Assembly: GCA_910585295.1 (NCBI GenBank)
Contig: CAJUDE010000027.1
Coordinates: 1-64,000 of the forward strand
DNA length: 64,000 nucleotides
Source: an uncultured Lachnospiraceae bacterium
GTDB lineage: Bacteria; Bacillota; Clostridia; Lachnospirales; Lachnospiraceae
Direction of reading: 5' to 3'
Below are positions 33,051-42,383 of this stretch, piece by piece. A program made the position numbers and the translations under genes. The notes under the pieces were generated by a model that made no database searches, was not told the origin of the DNA, and saw only the letters and a program-made list of their open reading frames with translations. Within the stretch, counting starts at the first letter, position 1. Each line of letters opens with the position of its first letter.

Positions 33051-35807
33051 TTAAATTTCCTCTTTTCCATGCGGCAGGCTATAAACCTGCGGCTCCTGCT
33101 TAAAACAAACGGTAGCCTTAAACAAATCCCCATCCAAGTAAATTTCAAAGTCGCCGCCCATTAAGGAAGTCAGGTTCTTAGCGATGGACAGCCCAAGCCC
33201 GCTGCCTTCCGTGCTTCTGGAAATATCGCCCCGTATAAACCGTTCTGTCAATTCATCCGCCTGGATATTCAGTGCATTTTCTGAAATATTTTTAATGGAG
33301 AAGCAGACCCGTTCCCCATCCGCCTCCATATCCACATAAACCCGCGTATGCTCCATAGCATACTTCGCCACATTATTGTATAGGTTTTCCAATACCCGCC
33401 AGATTCGCCTGCCATCCGCCATTATCACCACTGGCTCTCTGGGCAGCTTCGTGATAACCGTAAGGTTCCTGTCCTCAAATTTCTCAATAAACTCGCCGCC
33501 AGTCTGATAGACCAGCTCCACCAGATTAATGCGCTCCATTTCCAGCTTCACATTCCCTGAACTTACTTTAGAAGCCTCCACTAAGTCTTCAGTCAACTGC
33601 TTAAGCCTTTGGGATTTACTGTCAAGCACAGCAATATAATTCTGCACCCTTTCATTCGGCAGCTCTTCCCGTTTCAACAGGTCCACATAATTGATAATAG
33701 ACGTCAGGGGGGTCTTAATGTCATGGGACACATTGGTAATTAAGTCCGTCTTTAAATGCTCGCTCTTCATGCTGTCGTCCACTGCATGGAACAGCCCGTC
33801 CCCAATGGCATTGACAGCTTCCGCAAGCCGCCTGTTGTCCCCCTTTAACTCTTCCACTGCAATCTTATATTCCAGGTCGCCGCCGGAAATCTTCTTTATC
33901 CCATCCAGGACCTTGTTGCGCTGAACGCCCTCCCGCACAATGAAAATCCCTTCCACACTGCAAAGCAATAGGAACCCAAAAGTCCCCACTACCATCACGC
34001 CTTCATCGTACACATTTGCCAACATGCCAGACATAATGACAAAACATGCCGCAAGGTGCAGCGCAAACCAAACCATCATTTTAGAAGAGCATTTCCGGCT
34101 GGCAAACGCCATGCCAATCCCCCTTACAAGCCAGCAAAGAAGGCTTCCGCTCCATAAAACCCCCGCACGTATCCTACGCACAAAACTGAGGTAAAATATC
34201 AACAGGAAAGCCGTGGTAAAAAAAGACAGCACGCCAGACATAATCAATAATCCAGCCAGTTCCTCGCCCCCAAACCGGAAGAACATTTCCCCAACCATCA
34301 CAAAACCTGCAATCCCCTCTATAACTACCATAAGGTATAAGAGTTCTGTGGGGATGCGGTCAAACAAGTTCAAAAAAACCTGTTCTTCCCCATCCCGCTT
34401 CCCAGCCGCCATGCTCAGGTAAATAAGGCAAATCAGGCAAATGCACAGGCTGACCGCCACGCCCATTATGCTAATGTAAATCCATGGGCGCATTTTGCCA
34501 TATTCCTGCTTTGCCTGCCAAAAAGCGTCTTCATTTGGGTACTTCGTGTCCAAACTGATAAAAAAGACATTCCCTTTCCCGCCATATTTCGGTTCCAGCC
34601 TGCTATAAAATGCGTCTTCCATCCCTTTTACATTCGTCTGCAGGCGGATGTCATTTTCCTGGTAATAGACATACTTGCCCTGTTCCTCCCCATATTCTGC
34701 AAACTGCATATTGATTGGGCCTTCCATATTTGTATAGATGGCGTCTTCCTTCCCGCGGCTCACCCAATAACGGATATTCGTCCCATTTTCAGCAAGGTTA
34801 TATAAATTCAGGCATCTTTTATAATGGTTGACTTCTTCCCCGATATTATCCAAGGTATACTCCAATGCAGCATATGCGTTAAGCATCTGCTCCATGCTAT
34901 AATTCCCTCTCATAAAATTTTCCCAAATCCCAATGTCCCCACGGGGGAAATAATCTTCATCCACAAAATCATACAAAGCGGAATTCTCTATATATAACAT
35001 ATCCAGGCTTTCTAAAAGCAACGTCAGTTCCTTCTCTTTTAAGCCATACAATTCCCCATTAATAACTTTTTGGATAACCCCTTCTAACTTTTCCGGCTTA
35101 TCTGCCTGTATGGAAACAGAGCCTTCCCCGGTATCAGCCTCCCCCTCCAGCTCTTCCTGTGGGACAGCGTCAGCAAGCGCCACGCCCCCTTCGATATACT
35201 TGTGTTCCATATTAGTTCCAGAAACACTATAAGAACCTCCATAAATATGCTCCACTTCCGAAATAATATGGTTCTGCAGCTCTGCAGTCAGTTCGGAAAA
35301 ACTGGAAATATTTTTTTCTTCACTTAAAACGGAATTCCCGTTTTTTAAGATGCTCCGCTCCTGGACAAGCCCCTGCTCTAAGGAAAGCCCCGAATTAAAT
35401 TCATAACTGGACCTACTGTAACCTCTTGACCATTCCGACAAATCTCCCAAGGAATACCGAATGGCATTCCCGTCTGTCCCCTTTCTCCCCGTCATTTTCC
35501 CTGCAATTTCATGGTTCTCATAATAGTTCCAGATATCTACCTCTTTTTCACTGTCATAGCTTCCATTTGTTTCAAATTTCTTACGCAAGCCAATGAAATG
35601 CAAGATTTCCTCCGCGGTATCCTGAAACTTTGAGGAAAAGTAGCTGGAAGATTCAAAAGATTTGTTCTTCAAGTCCCCAAAATCCAGAATATCCTTCTGG
35701 AACAGCACTACCAGAATAATGATGGACAACGCAAGCGTTACGGAAAACACCTGCTGCGCCGTAATTGCAATTGCTTTCAGACCGGCAGAATATCGAATTT
35801 TAGCCAC
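33051..35807 (-). CDS. Membrane sensor histidine kinase
   Basis: Sensor partner of the response regulator just upstream. One N-terminal helix (about residues 15-36) is followed by an extracellular sensing region of about 400 residues. Then come six to seven membrane helices (about 445-650), and a cytoplasmic kinase with H-box NVSHDIKTPLTSIINYV, N-box LENLYNNVAKYAM and G-box SGLGLSIAKNL. It is 918 aa, long because of the external domain. GTG start at 35807; the gap to the regulator gene is 28 nt. The ligand is unknown; the architecture resembles large Lachnospiraceae kinases in which the membrane block may itself sense signals. Confidence 0.88.
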   Translation of the reverse strand: MAKIRYSAGLKAIAITAQQVFSVTLALSIIILVVLFQKDILDFGDLKNKSFESSSYFSSKFQDTAEEILHFIGLRKKFETNGSYDSEKEVDIWNYYENHEIAGKMTGRKGTDGNAIRYSLGDLSEWSRGYSRSSYEFNSGLSLEQGLVQERSILKNGNSVLSEEKNISSFSELTAELQNHIISEVEHIYGGSYSVSGTNMEHKYIEGGVALADAVPQEELEGEADTGEGSVSIQADKPEKLEGVIQKVINGELYGLKEKELTLLLESLDMLYIENSALYDFVDEDYFPRGDIGIWENFMRGNYSMEQMLNAYAALEYTLDNIGEEVNHYKRCLNLYNLAENGTNIRYWVSRGKEDAIYTNMEGPINMQFAEYGEEQGKYVYYQENDIRLQTNVKGMEDAFYSRLEPKYGGKGNVFFISLDTKYPNEDAFWQAKQEYGKMRPWIYISIMGVAVSLCICLICLIYLSMAAGKRDGEEQVFLNLFDRIPTELLYLMVVIEGIAGFVMVGEMFFRFGGEELAGLLIMSGVLSFFTTAFLLIFYLSFVRRIRAGVLWSGSLLCWLVRGIGMAFASRKCSSKMMVWFALHLAACFVIMSGMLANVYDEGVMVVGTFGFLLLCSVEGIFIVREGVQRNKVLDGIKKISGGDLEYKIAVEELKGDNRRLAEAVNAIGDGLFHAVDDSMKSEHLKTDLITNVSHDIKTPLTSIINYVDLLKREELPNERVQNYIAVLDSKSQRLKQLTEDLVEASKVSSGNVKLEMERINLVELVYQTGGEFIEKFEDRNLTVITKLPREPVVIMADGRRIWRVLENLYNNVAKYAMEHTRVYVDMEADGERVCFSIKNISENALNIQADELTERFIRGDISRSTEGSGLGLSIAKNLTSLMGGDFEIYLDGDLFKATVCFKQEPQVYSLPHGKEEI

Positions 35808-35835
35808 TTCACCACCACTTTCATTAAACCTGTCA

Positions 35836-36531
35836 CTATTTCGCCTTCTCTATTTTATAGCCCACGCCCCAGACTACTTTCAAATACCTTGGCTCTTTGG
35901 GATTAATTTCAATTTTCTCCCTGATATGGCGGATATGCACCGCAACCGTGTTGTCCGCCCCTATGGCGTCCTCGTTCCAAATGCTCTCATAAATCTGGTT
36001 AATGGAAAAAACTTTCCCTTGGTTCTTTACCAAAAGCAAAAGGATATTATATTCAATCGGGGTAAGCTTCACCGGCTCATCATCCACAACCACTTCCTTT
36101 AAGTCGTCATTTATCACAAGCCCCCCTACCTGATACACCCGTTTGCTGCTCTCCGCCGCGTTCCCAAGCTGAGTATAGCGCCTGAGCTGGGACTTCACCC
36201 TTGCCACAAGCTCCAGCGGGTTAAAGGGCTTTGTCACATAGTCGTCCGCCCCTATGTTAAGTCCCAATATCTTGTCTGCGTCTTCGGATTTCGCCGACAG
36301 GATAATAATGGGAATGCTGCTGTCTTCCCTGATTTTCAATGTGGCGCGGATGCCGTCAAGCCTTGGCATCATAACATCAATAATCAATAGATGCACTTCC
36401 CGTTCCTTTAAAATCTGCAATGCCTGTTCCCCGTCATAGGCTTTTAAGATACAATAGCCTTCCTGCTGCAAATAAATCTCTATGGCATCCACAATCTCTT
36501 TATCATCGTCGCATACCAAAATACTTTTCAT
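35836..36531 (-). CDS. OmpR-family response regulator
   Basis: DNA-binding response regulator paired with the kinase 28 nt downstream. The receiver (1-120) has the acidic pair in VCDDDKEI, the phospho-acceptor in LLIIDVMMPRLDG, Thr/Ser in ILSAKS and Lys in YVTKPFNPLEL. The winged helix (about 135-231) has LTPIEYNILLLLVKNQG and NTVAVHIRHIREKIE. At 231 aa it is typical. ATG 36531 follows AGGTGAAGGAA; an upstream frame extension to 36594 overlaps the promoter -35 box and is not used. Its target genes are unknown. Confidence 0.92.
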   Translation of the reverse strand: MKSILVCDDDKEIVDAIEIYLQQEGYCILKAYDGEQALQILKEREVHLLIIDVMMPRLDGIRATLKIREDSSIPIIILSAKSEDADKILGLNIGADDYVTKPFNPLELVARVKSQLRRYTQLGNAAESSKRVYQVGGLVINDDLKEVVVDDEPVKLTPIEYNILLLLVKNQGKVFSINQIYESIWNEDAIGADNTVAVHIRHIREKIEINPKEPRYLKVVWGVGYKIEKAK

Positions 36532-36565
36532 TTCCTTCACCTCTCTTATTGTCACTGACTGTTCC

Positions 36566-36594
36566 ATTATAACTTGTGCCAAGCCATATGGCAA
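36566..36594 (-). promoter_or_regulatory. SigA promoter of the two-component operon
   Basis: Minus strand TTGCCA (36594-36589), 17-nt spacer, perfect TATAAT (36571-36566), about 35 nt before the regulator ATG at 36531. Confidence 0.75.
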
Positions 36595-36732
36595 TATTTC
36601 AGAGGGAACCTAGGGCATGGTATAGATTTTGTATGTATTATAATTGTTGATTGTTAAATTATTGCTGGGAATTTTATTAAGATTTTTTGAATTTAATTTG
36701 ATGTGCTGTGTGACAGCCAAAGACCGCATTCT

Positions 36733-36763
36733 AAAAGGGGCTGTTTGTTTTTTAACAGCCCCT
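36733..36763 (-). terminator. Terminator closing the glycan operon
   Basis: Minus strand: AGGGGCTGTT (36763-36754) pairs with AACAGCCCCT (36745-36736), then TTTTAG. It begins 14 nt after the last operon gene and separates the operon from the two-component promoter. Confidence 0.75.
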
Positions 36764-36776
36764 GTTCAAAAATACG

Positions 36777-37907
36777 CTATAGGATAATAAAATCATTTCC
36801 AATATGCATCCCTTCTATCTGCCGCTTTATGTCCTCACTGTTAAGCATAGAGCAAATAAGGGCGACTGCATCACTGCCTGCCAAAAATTCAGGCGCATAC
36901 ACGGGTATCCCATAGATTTCCCGCCCCTGTTTGATTTTGTTATTGTCTATAAACCCTACGATTTGGCAGTCCATTAGGCTTGTGGAGGCTGCAAGCGCCA
37001 TCATATAAGAGCCAGTCCCCCAAATCACAACTTCCTTTTGGCTTCTCTTTAACCCCTCAATAATTTGAGCCGCCCTGCCTGCATGGCCTTGCCGCGCATC
37101 GAAATATCCGCACACCGCTTCTTTGGTTTTGTAATCCTTCTGCAGCTCCCCTGGCGCATCCGTATTTTTATAACAATGAATTAAATCTTCCCCTTCCCTT
37201 TTTTGGCATACTTTGCACATCCCGTACCTGCCCATCAAATTATCCAATGAGGTTTCAGAAAAATAATTAATATGCTCCAGGTTAAAGTAATTGGGGATTG
37301 CAATATTACTACTTTGCTTAATGCAGGAATAATCTGGGACGCTTACCATAAACACCCCGTCCTCTTTTAAAAATTCCTTTACATTCCCAATCCCTTTCCC
37401 AGGCTCTAACAAATGCTCCGCCACCTCAAATAAAAAAACACAGTCATATTTGTGCTTCTCTTCCTCGGGGACGGCAGAATAAATATTCCCCACCCTGGAC
37501 TTTAAGCCAGCTTCTTTTAATTTCCTCACGCTTTCTGCGGATGGGTCTATCCCCATAACGTCCTGATAGCCATTCTCTTTCAGATCCGCTTCAAACCTGC
37601 CATTGCCAGCGCCAATGTTTAACATTACAGAATCTTTTTTGCAAAATTGCCCCAGAAGCCCTTCCACCATGCCATAACGCCCAGCATTGTCGTACTTACT
37701 GTCATCCCCATAAAAATTGCAATGGCTGTAATACCAGTCGTAGTCTTCCATAGAAGCATTTGTATCCGCATACACCATGCCGCATAATTTGCATGACGCC
37801 ACATCGTAGGTTTCTGGCAGCCGGTAATTCCCTGGCGCCTTCATAGTAATCCTTTTTATAAAATCCGAATGCCCGCTTTCACATACTGGGCAGTTCCTTT
37901 GTCCCAT
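36777..37907 (-). CDS. Sugar C-methyltransferase-like protein with zinc motif
   Basis: Class I SAM methyltransferase of the type that adds C-methyl groups to NDP-4-keto-sugars (TylC3/NovU-like architecture). It has an N-terminal zinc motif (CPVCESG and CKLCGMVYAD), a Rossmann MTase (about 90-240: VMLNIGAGNGRFEADL, LFEVAEHLLEPGKG) and a C-terminal Rossmann-like domain (KEVVIWGTGSYMMALAA, IVGFIDNNKIKQG). About 376 aa from ATG 37907, chosen because GGAGG lies 5 nt before it; ATG 37919 is possible. It is the last gene of the 21-gene operon, 13 nt after the aminotransferase. The target sugar is unknown. Confidence 0.78.
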   Translation of the reverse strand: MGQRNCPVCESGHSDFIKRITMKAPGNYRLPETYDVASCKLCGMVYADTNASMEDYDWYYSHCNFYGDDSKYDNAGRYGMVEGLLGQFCKKDSVMLNIGAGNGRFEADLKENGYQDVMGIDPSAESVRKLKEAGLKSRVGNIYSAVPEEEKHKYDCVFLFEVAEHLLEPGKGIGNVKEFLKEDGVFMVSVPDYSCIKQSSNIAIPNYFNLEHINYFSETSLDNLMGRYGMCKVCQKREGEDLIHCYKNTDAPGELQKDYKTKEAVCGYFDARQGHAGRAAQIIEGLKRSQKEVVIWGTGSYMMALAASTSLMDCQIVGFIDNNKIKQGREIYGIPVYAPEFLAGSDAVALICSMLNSEDIKRQIEGMHIGNDFIIL

Positions 37908-37920
37908 AGCTTCCTCCATT

Positions 37921-39042
37921 TTACCTGTGTTTGCACATTCCAAGAACCGCGTCGCAAATCCGCCGCTGGTCCTCTTCCTTAAGCCCTCCATACAAGGGCA
38001 GGGTCAGCACCTGCCTGGAAACCTCTAAGGCTATCGGCGTTTCGTTTGCGTCAAACCTGCCCCTGTAGCATTCAAAGCTGCTAGTCAGCGGATAAAAATA
38101 TTTTCTTGCATAAATCCCCTGTTCCCTAAGCTCTCTGCAAACATCATCACGGTTCGCGCCAAACTCCTTTTCTTTTATAAGGATTGGGAAATATGCATAA
38201 TTCGGCTTAACCCCTTCCTGCTTTCTGTTAAGTTGGACGCCTTTCACCCCTTCTAACCGCCTGCGATAGTATTCTGACGCCTGCCTGCGCTGCTCCATCT
38301 CCCCTTTTACATGGCACAGGTTGCAGATGCCCATAGCCGCCTGAAACTCATTCATTTTGGCATTTGCGCCTATGCCGTCCACCACTTCCTCACTGCGAAT
38401 CCCAAAATTTTTCAAGCGGTATAGCTTTAAGCCAAATTCCTCGTCCCTATAGCAGACAGCGCCGCCTTCTATTGTGTTGAACACCTTAGTTGCATGGAAG
38501 CTGAACATAGAAGCGTCGCCAAAATTCCCTACCCCAACGCCATGGTAAGTTTCCCCAAATGCATGGGCGGCGTCATAGATGACTTTCAGCCCATGTTTCC
38601 TGGCAATCCGCCCTATTTCCTCAATGTTGCACAAATTCCCATATACATGGACAGGCAGGACTGCTACCGTCTTATTTGTAACCAGCCTTTCTAGTTTCGA
38701 TGCGTCCATGGTATAGCCCACTGGGTCGATGTCACAAAATACTGGCTCCAAATTATTCCTGACAATAGCATGGGTGGTGGATGCAAAAGTAAAAGGCGTT
38801 GTGATTACCTGACCCCCGGCTGGCAGAGCCAATGCCTGTAAGGCAAGCTCTAACGCCATATGCCCGTTGGACATTAAAGAAATATACGGCACCTTTAGGT
38901 ATTCTGAAAGCTTCTTTTCCAGTTCCAGGTGTTTTTCCCCCATATTTGTCAGCCAATGGCTCTCCCACATCGGGCGGATCTCTTCTATGTATTCTTCCAA
39001 GGGCGGCAATAGCGACCTTGTGACATTAATCCTGTCTTCCAT
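37921..39042 (-). CDS. DegT/DnrJ/EryC1 sugar aminotransferase
   Basis: PLP-dependent transaminase that converts a keto-sugar nucleotide to an amino-sugar nucleotide. It has the PLP Lys in FHATKVFNTIEGG, the phosphate-binding SNGHMALELALQA, and Asp in VIYDAAHAFG. At 373 aa it fits the family. The following gene is an N-formyltransferase, so a likely product is an N-formylated amino sugar. Neighbours are 25 nt upstream and 13 nt downstream. Start ATG 39042 (MEDRINVTRS). Confidence 0.88.
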   Translation of the reverse strand: MEDRINVTRSLLPPLEEYIEEIRPMWESHWLTNMGEKHLELEKKLSEYLKVPYISLMSNGHMALELALQALALPAGGQVITTPFTFASTTHAIVRNNLEPVFCDIDPVGYTMDASKLERLVTNKTVAVLPVHVYGNLCNIEEIGRIARKHGLKVIYDAAHAFGETYHGVGVGNFGDASMFSFHATKVFNTIEGGAVCYRDEEFGLKLYRLKNFGIRSEEVVDGIGANAKMNEFQAAMGICNLCHVKGEMEQRRQASEYYRRRLEGVKGVQLNRKQEGVKPNYAYFPILIKEKEFGANRDDVCRELREQGIYARKYFYPLTSSFECYRGRFDANETPIALEVSRQVLTLPLYGGLKEEDQRRICDAVLGMCKHR

Positions 39043-39067
39043 CTTCCCACTTCCTGTCTCCTGATGC

Positions 39068-39811
39068 TTACTTCCCGCTTCCTGCTTCCCTTTTTAAACT
39101 TATGCTCACATAAACTCTATTTCCATCCTGATCCAGGAAATATGCATTATCATAAGCATCAAATGTGGTTGCCCTCAGAAAATCTATCACCTCGCCATAC
39201 GTAGCTGCCCTACCCAGGTCAATCTTGCATAATTTTTCAAAATCCGCCTTACTGTTTACATTCCCCTCCATTGGCATAGCCGACCTATTATAATTCCCCT
39301 CTAGCAGATTCGCCAAATACACCTCCAACATATCTGCCTCTTTCTGTTGTATTCGCTGGTAGACATCCCAAGAAGTATCATATGGCTGTATTTCTATATA
39401 TTCCTGGCAAATCACAGGCCCATGGTCTAACTCACGGTCCATCTCATGGATTGTCACCCCGGCAGGCTTTTTATTCAAAATACTGAACACTTGAGGGAAC
39501 CACCCTCTATTATAGGGATTATACCCAGGATGCACATTTATGCAGCGGTAACAGCCCACCAACTTTTCTGGAAACATCTGTTTGCAATGGAGCGATAAGA
39601 ATACATGGTACTGGCGGTAAAAGCTATCCTCCATAGCTTTTAAATTTATTGGCTGAAAAGATTCACACCCCTTATACTTATTCTGGAAGGCCTTATTATT
39701 TTCAGAATAATAAAAATCAAACTGATAACCTGAATATTCAGCGCCTTCAATAATCCTTTTTAGTTTGCCATATAAAAATTCGTTATCTGTTATTACGCAT
39801 ATTTTTTTCAT
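39068..39811 (-). CDS. Sugar N-formyltransferase
   Basis: Transfers a formyl group from 10-formyl-tetrahydrofolate to the amino group of a nucleotide sugar. The catalytic Asn-His-Asp set is visible: INVHPGYNPYNRG and ELDHGPVI. The C-terminus contains a small extra domain (about 190-247). At 247 aa it matches dTDP-Qui4N or Qui3N formyltransferases. The ATG at 39811 overlaps the stop of the upstream gene (ATGA) and follows AGGAGG. With the aminotransferase at 37921 it probably makes an N-formyl amino sugar. Confidence 0.82.
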   Translation of the reverse strand: MKKICVITDNEFLYGKLKRIIEGAEYSGYQFDFYYSENNKAFQNKYKGCESFQPINLKAMEDSFYRQYHVFLSLHCKQMFPEKLVGCYRCINVHPGYNPYNRGWFPQVFSILNKKPAGVTIHEMDRELDHGPVICQEYIEIQPYDTSWDVYQRIQQKEADMLEVYLANLLEGNYNRSAMPMEGNVNSKADFEKLCKIDLGRAATYGEVIDFLRATTFDAYDNAYFLDQDGNRVYVSISLKREAGSGK

Positions 39812-41103
39812 CCGCAACCTCCTATTATGGCAACCGCCTCCAATAAAGAACTGCAATCTCCCTTTCTCCCTTTCGCATCCTCCAGCAATAAAGTCCTACA
39901 GCCAGCATTTTTGCCTGCCAGGACATCATTCTCACTATCCCCTACCATCCAGGACTCCGACAAATCAATATTGTAGTCTTTGGCCGCGCGCAATAGCATC
40001 CCTGGGCTTGGTTTACGGCAATGGCATATTACCTTTAATTCCTCCACCTCCCCTTCAAACCCTTTGTCTGGATGGTGGGGGCAGTAATATACGGCGTCCA
40101 GGTAAGCTCCTTCCCTGCCAAGCAATGTCTCAAGCTTCTGATGGATTAACTCTAGCCCCTCTTCGGTAACCTCGCCCCGGGCAATCACTGGCTGGTTTGT
40201 TGCCACAATCGCCAGATAGCCGCTATGGTTAATTTCCCTTACCGCCTCCGCGGCGCCCTCAATCAGCTCTAACTCCTCCGGGCTGCGAAGGAACCCCACA
40301 TGTTTATTCAATGTCCCGTCACGGTCCAAAAAAATTGCCTTCTGCTTATGGGAAAGGTTTTTAGAGCCAACCCTTCCCGCCCGGATGTCCGCCAACACTT
40401 CATAATACCGTTCTGGCGTACCCATGTCCTTTACATACTCAGGGGAATCATATACCATCAGGCCGCCCTCTGCGATCAATGGTTCCAAGACATCGCGGTC
40501 TAAATCCACCTTATGCAATTCTTGCAGCACTGGCAATTGCAAAATCTTCGGCGACAATAGATGCAGCCCTGCGTTCACACGGTTTTTGTACCATGTCCTG
40601 GCGTCTTCTTTGTGCAGCCACTTGGTAGCCCTTTTCTTAAAATCCGCATAAATAATGCCGCTGTCAAAGGGATGCCCGTTGGGGTGGGTAAAAATTGTGG
40701 CAAGCCCTGCGTTCTCCTTATGGTATCCCGCAAACCTTGCGATATCCACGTCAAAAATAATATCCCCATTCACCAGAAGAAAATCTTCTGTCATTTTCCC
40801 CCGCAAATAATGCAATGCCCCTGCCGTCCCTAACGGCTCTTTTTCCTCAATGTATTGGATGGAAACCCCAAAGGGTTCCCCTGTAACTGGCGACGCTTTA
40901 CTCCCATCACCAAAATAGTCCCGGATTTTATACCCTAAATGGCCAACTGCCAATATAATTTCCTGGATTCCCTGCCTTTTTAATACGCAAAGCTGATGCT
41001 CCAAAATTGGCATACCCTCAATTGGAACCATTGGCTTTGGGACTTTGGCGTTTAATTTTGCAATCCGGGTCCCACGCCCGCCTGCCATAATTACTGCTTG
41101 CAT
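39808..41103 (-). CDS. Fused sugar-1-P nucleotidyltransferase (HddC-like) and heptose phosphatase (GmhB-like)
   Basis: Bifunctional enzyme of GDP-D-glycero-D-manno-heptose synthesis. Residues 1-235 are a GT-A nucleotidyltransferase (MAGGRGTRIAKLNAKVPKPM, VNGDIIFD). Residues about 250-425 are a HAD phosphatase of GmhB type: FLDRDGTLNKHVGFL, VATNQPVIARG, the CPHHPDKGF...CHCRKPSPGM zinc loop, and MVGDSENDV. GmhB dephosphorylates heptose-1,7-bisphosphate and HddC couples heptose-1-P to GTP, so the fusion performs two successive steps. The HddA-like kinase of the step before is at 50174. ATG 41103 with GAGGG. Mannose as substrate of the first domain is the alternative. Confidence 0.82.
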   Translation of the reverse strand: MQAVIMAGGRGTRIAKLNAKVPKPMVPIEGMPILEHQLCVLKRQGIQEIILAVGHLGYKIRDYFGDGSKASPVTGEPFGVSIQYIEEKEPLGTAGALHYLRGKMTEDFLLVNGDIIFDVDIARFAGYHKENAGLATIFTHPNGHPFDSGIIYADFKKRATKWLHKEDARTWYKNRVNAGLHLLSPKILQLPVLQELHKVDLDRDVLEPLIAEGGLMVYDSPEYVKDMGTPERYYEVLADIRAGRVGSKNLSHKQKAIFLDRDGTLNKHVGFLRSPEELELIEGAAEAVREINHSGYLAIVATNQPVIARGEVTEEGLELIHQKLETLLGREGAYLDAVYYCPHHPDKGFEGEVEELKVICHCRKPSPGMLLRAAKDYNIDLSESWMVGDSENDVLAGKNAGCRTLLLEDAKGRKGDCSSLLEAVAIIGGCG

Positions 41104-41128
41104 TTTTACCCTCTTTTTCTGCCAATAT

Positions 41129-42298
41129 TTATCTAATATGGTTCAAAACCCTACACAAACCCAAAATTTTGTCTTTGGTTAGATCTGGGTAATTGCCAGT
41201 ATATAGCCCAAATTTATGGATATGCTCTGCATTCTGAAATAAGGTTGGATTTATTTTTGGGAACCTTTTTCTGACAAATGGCTGGCGGAGCAGGCTGCCG
41301 CCTCCAGCGGTTCCCCTTCTGAATTCCACATTCTCTTTCTGCAATGCTTCCACAACTCTGGCAAACCGCTTTGGGTCCCCCTCCCGAAGCAGCACAACAA
41401 AAGCATAGTTGCTATTCCCGGTTCCGTCAAAATCAGTGTAATAAATATCAGGGTTCAGGTTCTCAATAAATAACTGATAGTTTTCCTGCCTTGCCCTAAT
41501 ATTTCCATCCAGCCTCTTTAACTGGTTTAACCCAATCACAGCGTTTAATTCTGTGCTGCGCATATTGTACCCTGGAACTGTAAAGATAAATTCTGGGTAT
41601 AATTCTTTATACTCTTCCCCTACTTTTTTGACATACTCTTTATCATCACATTCCCGAAGCATCCCATGGCTTCGGTACATCCGCATTAAATTGTAAAATC
41701 CCTTATCATTGGTGCAGACCATGCCGCCCTCAATGGTACTCATATGGTGGGCATAATAAAAAGAAAAGTTCGAGACATCCCCAATGCTCCCCAGTTTTTG
41801 GTTTTGGTACACCGCCCCATGTGACTCGCAAACATCCTCAATCAATACAATATTTTTCTCTGTGCAGATATCCCTAAGCTTTCGGGACATGCCATTATAT
41901 CCCAGTACATGAGTCAGCAGGATTGCTTTCGTTTTGTCCGTAATTTTCGCAATCGCCTCTTCTGCTTTTAATGCAAAATTATTCAGTTCCACATCCACAA
42001 ATACTGGCTCCAACCCTGCTGCAATTACTGCTGAAACATCGCTTGACCAGCCAATCGGCGATAAAATCACTTCACCAGCCCCGTAGCGCTCCCGGATTCC
42101 TGCAAGGGACATAAAATTTGCAGATGACCCAGAATTTACAAACAAAGAATATTTCACCCCCAGCCACTCAGACCATGCCTCCTCAAATTCCCGCACTTTC
42201 GGGCCATTTGTAAACCGCCCGGTAGTTTGTAGGAACTGTATCAACACATCAATGTCTGACTGACTGATATTATTGCTCATCAATGGTATATCCAACAT
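41129..42298 (-). CDS. ColD-like NDP-4-keto-6-deoxysugar 3-dehydratase
   Basis: PLP enzyme of the aminotransferase fold that removes the C3 hydroxyl instead of transaminating. The position of the PLP-Lys is His: NFSFYYAHHMSTIEGG, the hallmark of ColD and RfbH/DdhC. There is no CxCxxC cluster, so the ColD type (PLP/glutamate only) fits better than the Fe-S RfbH type. The length, 389 aa, equals ColD. It follows the Gmd-like dehydratase in the operon, which would supply GDP-4-keto-6-deoxy-hexose or -heptose. ATG 42298 is used; GTG 42301 is the alternative. 85 nt separate it from the upstream gene. Confidence 0.82.
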   Translation of the reverse strand: MLDIPLMSNNISQSDIDVLIQFLQTTGRFTNGPKVREFEEAWSEWLGVKYSLFVNSGSSANFMSLAGIRERYGAGEVILSPIGWSSDVSAVIAAGLEPVFVDVELNNFALKAEEAIAKITDKTKAILLTHVLGYNGMSRKLRDICTEKNIVLIEDVCESHGAVYQNQKLGSIGDVSNFSFYYAHHMSTIEGGMVCTNDKGFYNLMRMYRSHGMLRECDDKEYVKKVGEEYKELYPEFIFTVPGYNMRSTELNAVIGLNQLKRLDGNIRARQENYQLFIENLNPDIYYTDFDGTGNSNYAFVVLLREGDPKRFARVVEALQKENVEFRRGTAGGGSLLRQPFVRKRFPKINPTLFQNAEHIHKFGLYTGNYPDLTKDKILGLCRVLNHIR

Positions 42299-42383
42299 CA
42301 CACACCAACTCCCATCTCTCTGCCTAAATGTTTTTCTAAACCTTCCTTGCCCCTCTGCATTATTTGGGGGTGTTTTGCTCTGG

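Noticed and set aside
36595..36732. Second promoter for the operon's last genes near the terminator
   Set aside because: The AT-rich stretch reads away from the operon and contains the two-component promoter region only.
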